A stretch of 64,000 nt of DNA from Dyadobacter sp. CY347 (GTDB lineage: Bacteria > Bacteroidota > Bacteroidia > Cytophagales > Spirosomataceae). The stretch spans positions 1-64,000 of the forward strand of contig NZ_JAKFFT010000009.1 in the NCBI RefSeq assembly GCF_021502655.1, written 5' to 3'. The notes below the pieces were generated by a model. The model did not search any database and was not told where the DNA came from. It worked only from the letters and a program-made list of their open reading frames with translations. This document shows positions 35,543 to 44,677 of this stretch, piece after piece. The number at the start of each line of letters is the position of its first letter. Within the stretch, counting starts at the first letter, position 1. The translations under genes and the position numbers were made by a program.

Positions 35543-38500
35543 TTAGAAATTACAGGAGAACCCGATGGTGTACGAACGCTGGGACGGATAAGCGCCATAA
35601 TCGATCCCTTGCTGCAGAAGCGATTGCGCATACGAACTAACCTCAGGATCAAAGCCGGTATACTTGGTTGCTGTCCATACATTGGTTCCCGTGACAAACA
35701 GACGCGGATTTTGAATAGGCCCTAATCTTGGGAAAGTATACGACAGACTAAGCATTTTTAATCGGATAAAACTGCCGTCTTCCAGCATTGTCGAGTTAAT
35801 GTCACCCGAAGCAATGCCGCGCTGAATACCCGGATATTTAACATTGTTATGCGGGTTTGATTCCGTGTAGCGGTTGTTATACCAGTCTTCCGATTGGTTA
35901 AAACCTACGCCACCGTAGTCAACGACGCCATTATTAATGTAAAAATTGGTGAGGTTAAGCACATCATTTCCAACGGAACCAGTGAAAAGCGCATTCACGG
36001 AGAAGTTGCGCCAGGTCAGGTCATTGCTCCATCCGAACGTGAAATCAGGCGTGGATTTACCCAGAACGATACGGTCGTCGGCGGTGATAATGTTATCGCC
36101 ATTGACGTCATCATAAATCCAGGCACCATAAAGCGGTGTTCCTTTTGAGCCAGCCGGACGGGGACCTTCAAATGTGGGGAAAGTTGGATTTCCGTCGCTG
36201 TCGAAGGATGAAGTTTGGGTCAGACCGGAAACGCGGAAGCCAAAAAACTTACCTACTTCCTCACCCGGCGTTAAAATACCCGAAACGCCTCCCAGCAAGT
36301 TTCCGTTTATGCTCACATAATCAGGCTGCGTACGTTCTCCAAGGTCAACCAGCGTGTTTATATTGCGTGAAAGATTGATTCTGGACGAGAAAGTCACATT
36401 CTTTTTCTGGATAATGTTTGCTTGGATGCTAAGCTCAACGCCACGGTTACGCATTGTTCCATAGTTATCAATAATGGTCCCTACACCCGATTGTGTGGGC
36501 ACTTTTCGCGGTTGCAGCAGATCAGAGGTGACTTTGTTGTAATAATCAAAACTGAAAACCAGTCGGTCATTGGCCGTGTTGAAATCGGCTCCGACGTTAA
36601 ACTGGCGCGTGCGCTCCCAGGAAAGGTTCGGGTTGGCTATGGAGTTTGGGAAAATGCCTGTATTGATCACGCTTCCGTCGCCTCCTGGTCCCATTTCATA
36701 AAACCCGCTTGTGTATTGGGATAATGAAGAGTAAGGGCCAATGGCCTGACTTCCCGTTTCACCGAAGGATGCGCGCAGTTTTGTATTTGAAATAAATGTC
36801 ACGCTTTTCATGAATTCTTCCTGTTCCAGGTTCCAGGCAAGTGCTACGGATGGGAACACACCATATTTATTATTAGCCGCGAATGCAGAAGCTCCATCGA
36901 TCCTTACCGAAGTGTTTAAAACATATTTCCCCTTGAAAGTATAATTGGCCCGGAGAAATCCTGACTGCAAAATCCGCTTTTCCTTAAATGATCCTACTGC
37001 CTGGGATTGCGCGCTTCCAATGTTGTCGACACCGAAAAACGGCACATCGAAACCCGAATAGTTTGTGCTGACGAATTCAACAGTCTGGTCGTTATATTCC
37101 ACACCTAATGTCGAGTTCAGATAATGGTTTTTCCCAAAAGTTTTTTCATACTGCAGGTAAGCATTAACATTATAACTATACGTATTGGATGTGTTGTTAC
37201 TTCCGCGTCCTTTTACCTGATTTCCTTCCGCTGTGCTTGGTGGCAGAAATACGTTTCTTCGGGTCAGGTTCTGGTTACCACCCAGGCTGACAACGAGCTG
37301 TAAGCCATTCACCAGTTTGAAATAGTTTTCAATGTTAAGGACTGAATAATCATTCTGCGTAACATCGCTTTTAGCCATCAACTCGTTTACCGGATTGGCA
37401 AAATAATAACCCTGATAGTTTGGAATGCCCAGGCTATTGTTTCCCAGATAATCCACTGCCAATGTCGGAGCGGCACGAAGTCCGTCCATTAAACCGCCTG
37501 AGTTGGGCCACGCACGGGATGCTGTAACTGCACGGTTGGACTTCTGCCTCGTGAAAGCAACCTGGCCTTTTACATTATACCAATCATTAATCTCATTGTT
37601 CAGGTTAACCCGGAGGCTGGCCCTGTTGTTATTCGAGTTGATGATCGTTCCCTTTTCTCTCAGATAATTACCGGATATATAGTAGGAAGATTTTGGACTG
37701 CCGCCGGAAAGGCTCAGCGTAATGTCCTCCCGGAAGCTGGGCTGCGTAACGGCTTCCACCCAATCTGTATTGGTAAAGGCACTGTCCAGATTTCCAAACG
37801 GTGCATTGCGGCCCGAGATTACATAGCTTTCATTAATGGTTTCGGCATACTGGCGCGAATTCATCATTTTGATCGGATTAGCGATCGTACCGAAAGAGGT
37901 TTTATTGACCAGCTCCACACGCCCTTCCCCACGTTTACCCGATTTTGTTGTGATCAAAACCACCCCGTTTGCACCTCTGGAACCGTAAATGGCCGTTGCA
38001 GATGCATCTTTAAGGATTTCCATGCTTTCAATGTCATTCGGATTGATTCCGTACAAACCATTCTGCGAGTAAGCGCCTGTGAAGTTCGCTCCCGCTTCGC
38101 GGTAAGGCGGCATGGGGAAGCCGTCAATCACATATAACGGCTCGTTGTTTCCGCTCAATGAGTTATTTCCCCTGATCCGCACCACGGTAGAAGCACCCGG
38201 TTCTCCGGAAGATTCCACCACCGAAACACCCGTTGTACGGCCCTGCAACGCCTGATCGACCGTGTTGACGACGGCAGATTTATATTCCTGGGACGAAACC
38301 CGGGAAGTCGAACTGGCAAGGTCGCGCTTGCTTTGGGCACCGTAACCTACCACCACCACTTCCTTCAAGGCTTTTGCTTCGGGAACCAGTTGCACGTTAA
38401 ATTTCGACTGGTTCCCTACCGGAACCTCTTTTGCTGCAAAACCTATGAAAGAGAATTCAAGAATGGCGCCTTTGGCGGGGACTTTCATTTCAAATGTGCC

Positions 38501-39286
38501 TTCCGGAGATGTTTCAGACACGATTTCAGTGCCTTTGACCAAAACCCTTACACCAGGCATTCCCAATCCTTTTTCATCAACAACTTTTCCTGAAACAGTT
38601 CGCGCATCGGCCCCTAGCTGCGGTCCGGCTTGTGGATTAGCATTCAAATTCAGCGAATCGGTTTGCGGTGCGGGTTGAGCGGCAGCGGGTTGTGTCGCTG
38701 CTGGTTGAGCTGTCGCTGGCTGTGTTGCAGGTTGCGCAGTGGCTGGCTGTGCTGTGGCTGGCTGTGTTGCCGGTTGCACTGCCGGAACATTGCCGGCTGG
38801 TGCCGGTTGCTTTGTGCTGTCGGGCTTTACCGCGCCTGCTGCTGGCGTTGTGGTTGTCTGTGGTTGAGCCGCACCCGGCTGGGCCGCACCCGGCTGGGCC
38901 CCACCCGGTTGGGCCGCAGAATCCGGTTTTGCAGCTGGTTTTACCAATGGGTCAAAATTTTGGGTTGGCTTTACCAACGGGGCCGCGGAATTTGTATCAG
39001 TAGAAGTTTTTGGCTTTGGGAGGGTGTCAGTTGCTGGTTTTGCTGCCGCTGCCGGGGTTACTGTTGCCGGTGCGGGCTGAGCAGGTGTTGCTGGTGCGGG
39101 CTGCGCCGGAACGGGTTGAGCGGCCGGCCTGGGCAGGGAATCTTTTTTAGTGGAATCGGGCGTTACCTGCTGCGCGAAGGTGTGTGTAAATCCGAGCAGG
39201 CAAAATAAAAGCAAGACCCGACCCCTCTGAAAAATGAGATTGCCCGTGCCAGGCTCCACCTCAATTGATCGTTGAGTTGTTTGCAT
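35543..39286 (-). CDS. SusC/RagA-family TonB-dependent transporter with long proline-rich N-terminal insert
   Basis: A 1247-residue outer-membrane protein. After a signal region ending FTHTFAQQ, residues about 45-225 are Pro/Ala/Gln/Thr-rich with repeated QPAT, AQPA and GAAQP units. The usual SusC parts follow: CarboxypepD-like beta domain (about 232-310, KVVDEKGLGMPGVRVLVKGT), plug (VVVGYGAQSKRDLASSTSRV, then YVIDGFPM) and 22-strand barrel to the end (TIGFSCNF). It imports a ligand captured by SusD, powered by TonB-ExbBD. Insertion of about 180 disordered residues before the beta domain is unusual, and it is the main reason the protein exceeds the usual 1000-1050 residues. Confidence 0.92.
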   Translation of the reverse strand: MQTTQRSIEVEPGTGNLIFQRGRVLLLFCLLGFTHTFAQQVTPDSTKKDSLPRPAAQPVPAQPAPATPAQPAPATVTPAAAAKPATDTLPKPKTSTDTNSAAPLVKPTQNFDPLVKPAAKPDSAAQPGGAQPGAAQPGAAQPQTTTTPAAGAVKPDSTKQPAPAGNVPAVQPATQPATAQPATAQPATQPATAQPAATQPAAAQPAPQTDSLNLNANPQAGPQLGADARTVSGKVVDEKGLGMPGVRVLVKGTEIVSETSPEGTFEMKVPAKGAILEFSFIGFAAKEVPVGNQSKFNVQLVPEAKALKEVVVVGYGAQSKRDLASSTSRVSSQEYKSAVVNTVDQALQGRTTGVSVVESSGEPGASTVVRIRGNNSLSGNNEPLYVIDGFPMPPYREAGANFTGAYSQNGLYGINPNDIESMEILKDASATAIYGSRGANGVVLITTKSGKRGEGRVELVNKTSFGTIANPIKMMNSRQYAETINESYVISGRNAPFGNLDSAFTNTDWVEAVTQPSFREDITLSLSGGSPKSSYYISGNYLREKGTIINSNNNRASLRVNLNNEINDWYNVKGQVAFTRQKSNRAVTASRAWPNSGGLMDGLRAAPTLAVDYLGNNSLGIPNYQGYYFANPVNELMAKSDVTQNDYSVLNIENYFKLVNGLQLVVSLGGNQNLTRRNVFLPPSTAEGNQVKGRGSNNTSNTYSYNVNAYLQYEKTFGKNHYLNSTLGVEYNDQTVEFVSTNYSGFDVPFFGVDNIGSAQSQAVGSFKEKRILQSGFLRANYTFKGKYVLNTSVRIDGASAFAANNKYGVFPSVALAWNLEQEEFMKSVTFISNTKLRASFGETGSQAIGPYSSLSQYTSGFYEMGPGGDGSVINTGIFPNSIANPNLSWERTRQFNVGADFNTANDRLVFSFDYYNKVTSDLLQPRKVPTQSGVGTIIDNYGTMRNRGVELSIQANIIQKKNVTFSSRINLSRNINTLVDLGERTQPDYVSINGNLLGGVSGILTPGEEVGKFFGFRVSGLTQTSSFDSDGNPTFPTFEGPRPAGSKGTPLYGAWIYDDVNGDNIITADDRIVLGKSTPDFTFGWSNDLTWRNFSVNALFTGSVGNDVLNLTNFYINNGVVDYGGVGFNQSEDWYNNRYTESNPHNNVKYPGIQRGIASGDINSTMLEDGSFIRLKMLSLSYTFPRLGPIQNPRLFVTGTNVWTATKYTGFDPEVSSYAQSLLQQGIDYGAYPSQRSYTIGFSCNF
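38866..38925 (+). repeat. 15-base tandem repeat inside the SusC insert
   Basis: Three 15-base units (38866-38880, 38881-38895, 38896-38910) and a degenerate fourth, with high GC, encode a G-A-A-Q-P-like unit on the minus strand. Slippage here could change the length of the insert without shifting frame. Confidence 0.7.
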
Positions 39287-39606
39287 ATTTATCGTTTGGC
39301 TAAGTGATAGGACTAAGTCCCGAAAAATGAGTACGTATAGTGCACGACAAAAATCATACCGCTATGTTTCCAGCGGTGATAAAGTGCATGAAAAGCGGCT
39401 AACCTTGACAAGTATATGTAAGCGGCGGTTACAAAAAACCAGCCAGATTTCCAGCCAGAATATTTTTTTTATTTCCAAATTAATTCGCGATCAGAAGCGA
39501 TTATTTTTGGAAACATGCATGTTAAGATTACATTTGTCAAAATGCCCATAACTCCTGGGATTGAGATTTGCTTTATAAAAAGGAGTGCAAGAAACTAAAT
39601 ACTACC
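39287..39606. other. Divergent regulatory region between SusC and a small gene
   Basis: No gene is supported in this 320-base gap. A 74-codon plus-strand frame (39327-39551) has poor composition and is overlapped by the strong plus-strand promoter at 39504-39536. The susC start region shows no exact TAnnTTTG on its own strand, so it may need an activator. Confidence 0.6.
39504..39536 (+). promoter_or_regulatory. Near-ideal promoter with palindrome in the spacer
   Basis: TTTTTG (39504-39509) and TACATTTG (39529-39536) are separated by 19 bases, matching the Bacteroidota -33/-7 pattern. The spacer contains a perfect 12-base palindrome (39512-39523), a likely repressor or activator site. It drives the gene at 39607. 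Confidence 0.7.
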
Positions 39607-40002
39607 ATGAGCCAGGAACAACTGCTGACCGCCGATTATATTGATTCTCAGATAGGAAATGTAATCGAATACTATATCCGCTGGGATTTTGAAGAAGATC
39701 CGTTTTTCGGGAAAGCAAGGATAAAAGGTTTGGTAGATGATGACTTTGGCAAGCTGAAAATAATCTGCGACGTGATAGAAGGAAGTGACCTGGAATTGGC
39801 CTATGAGGAAGAAGAAGTGTTCATGTTTTCCGATAACCACCCGATCTATGCAGGAACATTGCCCGAAATTTACTCTGCCAACTGGGTAAGCACGGATGGC
39901 AAGAAGAAAAAGCAGATTTTCATTTCCCCGCCTAATGAGAACGCCAAAGAATTTGCAATCGCACAAACAAACAGCAAGGTTGTTGTAAAAAGAATTTATT
40001 GA
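39607..40002 (+). CDS. Acidic soluble protein, unknown function
   Basis: A 131-residue protein from the ATG at 39607 (a TTG 13 codons upstream is in frame). It is rich in Asp/Glu (DFEEDPFF, LAYEEEEVFMF), without signal or membrane segments, and has a mainly beta pattern. I do not recognise a family. It has its own promoter with a palindrome and its own bidirectional terminator, so it is a tightly defined single-gene unit. Confidence 0.68.
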   Translation: MSQEQLLTADYIDSQIGNVIEYYIRWDFEEDPFFGKARIKGLVDDDFGKLKIICDVIEGSDLELAYEEEEVFMFSDNHPIYAGTLPEIYSANWVSTDGKKKKQIFISPPNENAKEFAIAQTNSKVVVKRIY

Positions 40003-40012
40003 TTATTAAAAT

Positions 40013-40060
40013 AAAAAATCGGCTTAACCTGTCTTTTACAAGCGGTTAAGCCGATTTTTT
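40013..40060. terminator. Bidirectional terminator
   Basis: A 17-base perfect stem (40013-40029 with 40044-40060), A-rich at the left edge and T-rich at the right edge. It lies between the convergent acidic-protein gene and the M43 protease gene and would stop transcription from either side. Confidence 0.92.
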
Positions 40061-40073
40061 TATGTCCTGATTC

Positions 40074-42221
40074 TTAATTTTTAATGATTTTCTTCGTCAG
40101 TACACGATCCGTAAATTCTGCTTTTACAATGTACAGTCCGCTTGCGTAATTGGTCAGGTCGAAATCGTACACATTGCTGCTAACCTCCCCGGTTATGCGT
40201 TGCACTGCGATTTTCTGTCCTGACACATTATAAATGGACACAGACGTCAATCCCTCAGGATGCGGGTAAAACTGCACGGAAACCCGGCCACTGGTCGGAT
40301 TAGGGGTCACCAGGAACCCTGCTTCTTTCAGATTTGGATTAATGGTCACCGTTCGGATATTGATGTCGTCCAGGAATATATCATTCTCGTTTCCATTTGA
40401 ATTGACAAATGCAATGAGGACTTCACCCTGGTTAATATAATTGCTGATATTAATCTCCTCGCTACGCCATTCATTGGCATTAGGCCTGAAAGCAGTTCGC
40501 GTTGCGGCGGTCCGGGTGATTAAAGAAGGCCCCCATTTCTTGTAAACGCTCCTGTAAGTCTGCCCGCAATCCGTGCTCACCATCACTTGCAATGTATCCC
40601 ATACATTGCCCTCGACCGTGGCATTTGTATACGTTGCCGCTGCCAGCTGGAATGATACGAAAGCCGAATCCGTACCAGCAATGTTGACTGTCGGGGATCT
40701 CAGGTAGTCGCGCTCGCCGATCGCTTCATTGCCAAAATTTGAAATCTTTACGGATGCAGCGCCTGATTTGGCTGCTGTTGTCGTTTTCTCCCAGGTTGTG
40801 CCTGCGTCTTCATTCACAATGTCCCAGCCCTGTGGCGGGAACAGACTTTCGAAACCTTCTACAACTGGCGCAGCAAACGGTTCGTAATAGATAAATGCTG
40901 TGCTCTGCTCATCATTGGCTGTATTCTCGTCAGCGGCACCATTCGGGTTGGAAGTGGATATGGTAAGGACGTGATTGCCTTCCACGGTGGAAAGCGCGGG
41001 CAACGTCACGGTTGTTTCTGCAAATGTTGCCAATGAGCCCGTCCACCTGAATGTCTGCACTGTGCCATTATCAATCACCGCATTAATGTTTACAGACGTC
41101 AGCGTTTCACTTCCCCTGTTGACCAACACAACCTGTGGCGTGACAGAATTAGCGCAGATCCGTTGTTCAGGCTGCGTGATCGCTTTTAGGGAAGCATCCT
41201 TATTTTTCAGGTTCAAAGGCGTGCAGGCGTCCGAACTGGCGAGTGATAATCGGGATAAATTAAATGACTCGTCCATCCTGACCACCTGCCCTTTTGTAAA
41301 CATAATGAGGCAATTGTCGGAAGTATAGTCCATGTAATTTTGATACATGATGCCCGGAGCGGTCTGTGTGCAGTTATCCGTCCGGATGCCGGTTGGACAT
41401 GTGCCGGTGCTGTTACCCTGGTTAGGCGTATCCTCCACTTCGTCGGTTCCGTTGCACCCGCCATTATCGTCGCCCCAGATATGGTACAGATTAAAAAAAT
41501 GTCCCAGCTCGTGTGTAAGGGTTTTTCCTGCATTATATCCTGCAACATTTCCGCCCGGTAAGCTGCCAAAATCTACCACCACGCCTTGTTCATCAGGCAC
41601 GCCATCGTCCGGGAATGTTGCATATCCCAATGTGCCGCCCGACAGATCACAAACCCAGATATTGAGGTAACGATCTGTATCCCAGGCATCCGCACCACCA
41701 GTTTCGGCATGCTTTACCAGATTGGTGGTATAATCAAAATTTGCGCGGGAAGTGTTGTAACGCTCGATTCCGGTTGTAGGCGTTTCGTCCGGTGTGCGTT
41801 GCGCGAGGCAAAACTGGATGCCCGATTGCCCGAACAACGATCGGAAATGGGCAGGAACCTTGCTGGCGCTTCCATTTACACCCGCATAATCTGCATTGAT
41901 AGTGTCGAGCTGCGCCAGGATCTGCGCATCGGTAATGAGTGACTGCCTGTTGGAAACTACATGGAAAACCACAGGAATTGTAACATTGGCATTGGTTCTT
42001 GAAGATTTGCCTGTAATGTTCCGTTGCCGGATCGCTTGTTTGAGCCGCAGCTCGCGCTGGTCAAACATGATTTTGAGTGCCGGCTGCCTGGTAAAACGCA
42101 GATTGAGAAGATCCATCGTATTGCATCTTTCCTGCGCGCGTACGTAAGCGCTTTGGGTTAGAAGTAATGCAATCAGCAGGCCGGTAAGAACGTATTTTAA
42201 TTTAAGTAAAGCGTATCGCAT
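40074..42221 (-). CDS. Secreted M43 (pappalysin-like) metalloprotease with T9SS sorting domain
   Basis: A 715-residue exported protease. The signal peptide covers about residues 1-29. Zinc motif HELGHFFNLYH (His237, Glu238, His241, His247) is the metzincin type with Asn instead of the usual Gly at the turn. A Met-turn region (NYMDYTSDNC) follows. A beta-sandwich (CARDB and MAM-like) spans about 360-625. The final 80 residues (PNPTSGRVSVQFY, then LTNYASGLYIVKAEF, KKIIKN) form the C-terminal domain recognised by the type IX secretion system. It is likely delivered to the cell surface or medium to digest protein. Confidence 0.92.
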   Translation of the reverse strand: MRYALLKLKYVLTGLLIALLLTQSAYVRAQERCNTMDLLNLRFTRQPALKIMFDQRELRLKQAIRQRNITGKSSRTNANVTIPVVFHVVSNRQSLITDAQILAQLDTINADYAGVNGSASKVPAHFRSLFGQSGIQFCLAQRTPDETPTTGIERYNTSRANFDYTTNLVKHAETGGADAWDTDRYLNIWVCDLSGGTLGYATFPDDGVPDEQGVVVDFGSLPGGNVAGYNAGKTLTHELGHFFNLYHIWGDDNGGCNGTDEVEDTPNQGNSTGTCPTGIRTDNCTQTAPGIMYQNYMDYTSDNCLIMFTKGQVVRMDESFNLSRLSLASSDACTPLNLKNKDASLKAITQPEQRICANSVTPQVVLVNRGSETLTSVNINAVIDNGTVQTFRWTGSLATFAETTVTLPALSTVEGNHVLTISTSNPNGAADENTANDEQSTAFIYYEPFAAPVVEGFESLFPPQGWDIVNEDAGTTWEKTTTAAKSGAASVKISNFGNEAIGERDYLRSPTVNIAGTDSAFVSFQLAAATYTNATVEGNVWDTLQVMVSTDCGQTYRSVYKKWGPSLITRTAATRTAFRPNANEWRSEEINISNYINQGEVLIAFVNSNGNENDIFLDDINIRTVTINPNLKEAGFLVTPNPTSGRVSVQFYPHPEGLTSVSIYNVSGQKIAVQRITGEVSSNVYDFDLTNYASGLYIVKAEFTDRVLTKKIIKN

Positions 42222-42374
42222 CAGGGAAATTCCGGGAAACAGATTGAGTTGAAAAATTAGTTTATTCTAAAAACAACACCGGTTAATGTGTACTTACGTA
42301 AAAAAACCAACAAGTGATGCGAATTCTTAGTTATTTAATTTGTTTAACCTAAAATCATACCTGCCAATCTGATC

Positions 42375-43481
42375 ATGTCGGAGCCTTCTGTTACACCGGT
42401 GCGCAAGATCATCCATATCGACATGGATGCGTTCTACGCGTCCGTAGAGCAGCGCGATTTTCCTGAATATAGGGGCAAGCCGCTTGCCGTCGGGGGCTCT
42501 CCTACCGGTCGCGGCGTGGTGGCTACGGCGAGTTACGAAGCCAGGAAATTTGGGGTAAGGTCGGCAATGTCTTCGCGAAAAGCGATACAGCTTTGCCCGG
42601 GCATAATATTCGTCAGGCCCCGTTTTGAGGTTTATAAAGCCGTTTCCACGCATATCAGAGAGATTTTTTCACGTTACACCGACCTGATCGAACCGCTTTC
42701 GCTGGATGAGGCATTCCTGGATGTGACAGAAGACAAACTGGGCATCGGCTCCGCATTGGAAATTGCAGAACAGATCAAAAAAGCCATCACAACAGAATTG
42801 AACCTAACGGCCTCTGCGGGGATTTCAGTCAATAAATTTGTTGCAAAAATCGCGTCGGACATTAACAAACCGGACGGGTTGACCTTCATAGGGCCGTCCA
42901 AAGTGGAGGCGTTTATCAATGCTTTGCCGGTCGAAAAATTTTTCGGGGTTGGTAAGGTCACAGCCGACAAGATGAAGCGCTTACAGCTTTTTACAGGCGC
43001 TGATCTGAAAAAACTGACCGAAAACGAGTTGGTCAAACATTTTGGTAAAACTGGACATTTCTTTTACAAGATCGTAAGGGGGATTGATAACCGTGAAGTG
43101 CAGACGGAACGGGAAACCAAGTCGCTGGGCGCGGAAGATACATTTATGTATGACCTTTCCACATTGGATGAAATGCACAAAGAGCTTGACAAAATTGGCG
43201 TCACCGTATTCAACCGGTTACAGAAAAAACAGCTCAAAGGCCGCACCATTACATTAAAAGTAAAATACAGCGATTTTACCCAGATCACCAGAAACCATTC
43301 ATTCGGCTCGCCCATCGACGACCTTGACACGATCCTTGAAACTGCAAAAGATCTGCTGGCGAAAGTAGATATGGAAGAGAAATCCGTGCGCTTACTGGGC
43401 ATTTCGCTATCGAATTTCGGCGAGCTGGAAATACGTTCGAGGCGGTCGAAAGACTCAGGCCAGCTCGAACTGTTCGGCTGA
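42375..43481 (+). CDS. dinB: DNA polymerase IV (Y-family)
   Basis: A 368-residue translesion DNA polymerase. The catalytic carboxylates lie in IHIDMDAFYASVEQRD (N-terminus) and SLDEAFLDVT (near 110). GISVNKFVAKIASDINKP and the little-finger domain (about 245-360) follow, ending QLELFG, a beta-clamp-binding QLxLF motif. It copies past damaged bases at the cost of accuracy. It is convergent with the DAC-like gene, only 11 bases between the stops. Confidence 0.95.
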   Translation: MSEPSVTPVRKIIHIDMDAFYASVEQRDFPEYRGKPLAVGGSPTGRGVVATASYEARKFGVRSAMSSRKAIQLCPGIIFVRPRFEVYKAVSTHIREIFSRYTDLIEPLSLDEAFLDVTEDKLGIGSALEIAEQIKKAITTELNLTASAGISVNKFVAKIASDINKPDGLTFIGPSKVEAFINALPVEKFFGVGKVTADKMKRLQLFTGADLKKLTENELVKHFGKTGHFFYKIVRGIDNREVQTERETKSLGAEDTFMYDLSTLDEMHKELDKIGVTVFNRLQKKQLKGRTITLKVKYSDFTQITRNHSFGSPIDDLDTILETAKDLLAKVDMEEKSVRLLGISLSNFGELEIRSRRSKDSGQLELFG

Positions 43482-43492
43482 CCTGAATGATA

Positions 43493-44677
43493 TTATAAAA
43501 GCAGTGCGTCGACCCTGTGGGCCTGCACTTTTCCTTCACACGGTGCCCAGGAGAAAATCGTAAAACGGCCGTCCTGAGAAGCAACCAGCGCAATAGCATC
43601 CCGCTGATCGTGGACAAATTGTGCTGCCGACAAGTGCCTTGTGCCTCCGTGCTGCACCGGGTGCATGACCTGGCCGACGTTCCCTATAACCGGCTCCGTT
43701 ACCAGCATTTCCTCCACCGGCCGACCTTCCGCGGTGCGCCCTATTTTGGCTCCGAATGCCAGCAACTCGTATTTATCATTGATGATCGTCGCCCCATCCA
43801 CTGCCGTCAGTCCTGCAAGCCCGTTAATAGCCGAGCCCAGTTGCGACTGCCAGCCGATCGGATTTGGGTCTTCAATGTATTTTCTGTTCAGGTCCGCCAA
43901 CTCAGAAAATGAGGGCTGTACGTGATAAGTAATCGGGTGAATGATGGATTTGCGCCAATCCTCCTTTCCGTTTGGCACAACGAGCAGGATGCCTCCCCGC
44001 TCATGGGCGCGCATGGAAACTGCCAGCTGAACCAGCAGATTAAGCGAATCGCTCCAAAGCCTCGAAGAAGTAAATCCGATCATGGAGTTAATGACGGAAG
44101 GACAATCCCGTGCGCGGCCGCTGTTTTCATCCACAATTTTAACCTGATCACCCTTTAAAACGGCCACATTAACAAACTTCCCGAAGCCATCCACGCGGCG
44201 GTGCTTGATAACGAGCATCCCAGGTTCCACCACTTCCAGCACAAAACACAGCCCCGGGATCACCCGCGTGGTGCCCCATATGCGCAACTCACCACCCTCC
44301 ATCCAAACACCCAGGTGGATCCCGGAACGTTCCACAGCGGGCGCGAGCTTGGTGAGTGTATTGGCTGATAATGTGAGCCTTTCGCTAAAAATCAACGGAT
44401 TTTCGGCATCTTCCGGAGAGAGGAATGCAATGGAAACTTTGGGTGAACGGCCTTCTTCGCGGCGCAGGCTGGCCCAGAATGTTGTATCAATAATGGTTTC
44501 AATGGTCCGGGCGTCGGGCTTAGGCGCCAGTTCCTGATCATAATGGCTTCGTACGGATTCGTGGTGGCGCTCGAAATGGCTTTCGACCAGACTTGCCACG
44601 CCCCGTGCCGGCTTATACGTTGTGGCGGGAACAGGATCGCCGGTAATAATGTTCGTTCCAAGGTTATTCATCTTCAT
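43493..44677 (-). CDS. Protein with divergent diadenylate-cyclase-like (DACNV-type) domain
   Basis: A 394-residue soluble protein. Its C-terminal part (about 260-385) has the two hallmark motifs of DisA/CdaA diadenylate cyclases: Asp294-Gly295-Ala296 (TAVDGATIINDKYELLAFG) and Arg347-His348 (GGTRHLSAAQFVHDQRDA), followed by a strand like IALVASQDGRFTIFSW. In classical enzymes the second motif is RHR; here it is RHL, and the distance between motifs is longer (53 residues). I recall a family named DACNV for such proteins, with sensing rather than synthesis proposed. Residues 1 to about 250 are of unknown fold. It may bind or make a nucleotide, but activity cannot be read from sequence. Confidence 0.68.
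   Translation of the reverse strand: MKMNNLGTNIITGDPVPATTYKPARGVASLVESHFERHHESVRSHYDQELAPKPDARTIETIIDTTFWASLRREEGRSPKVSIAFLSPEDAENPLIFSERLTLSANTLTKLAPAVERSGIHLGVWMEGGELRIWGTTRVIPGLCFVLEVVEPGMLVIKHRRVDGFGKFVNVAVLKGDQVKIVDENSGRARDCPSVINSMIGFTSSRLWSDSLNLLVQLAVSMRAHERGGILLVVPNGKEDWRKSIIHPITYHVQPSFSELADLNRKYIEDPNPIGWQSQLGSAINGLAGLTAVDGATIINDKYELLAFGAKIGRTAEGRPVEEMLVTEPVIGNVGQVMHPVQHGGTRHLSAAQFVHDQRDAIALVASQDGRFTIFSWAPCEGKVQAHRVDALLL

Noticed and set aside
38630-39208. Long antisense frame (192 codons) within susC
   Set aside because: Cys/Trp/Arg-rich product created by reading the repetitive GC-rich SusC insert backwards; a shadow.
39327-39551. 74-codon plus-strand frame upstream of the acidic-protein gene
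   Set aside because: Very rich in Lys/Arg/Ser, no promoter, and its end is overlapped by a strong promoter for the next gene; likely chance.
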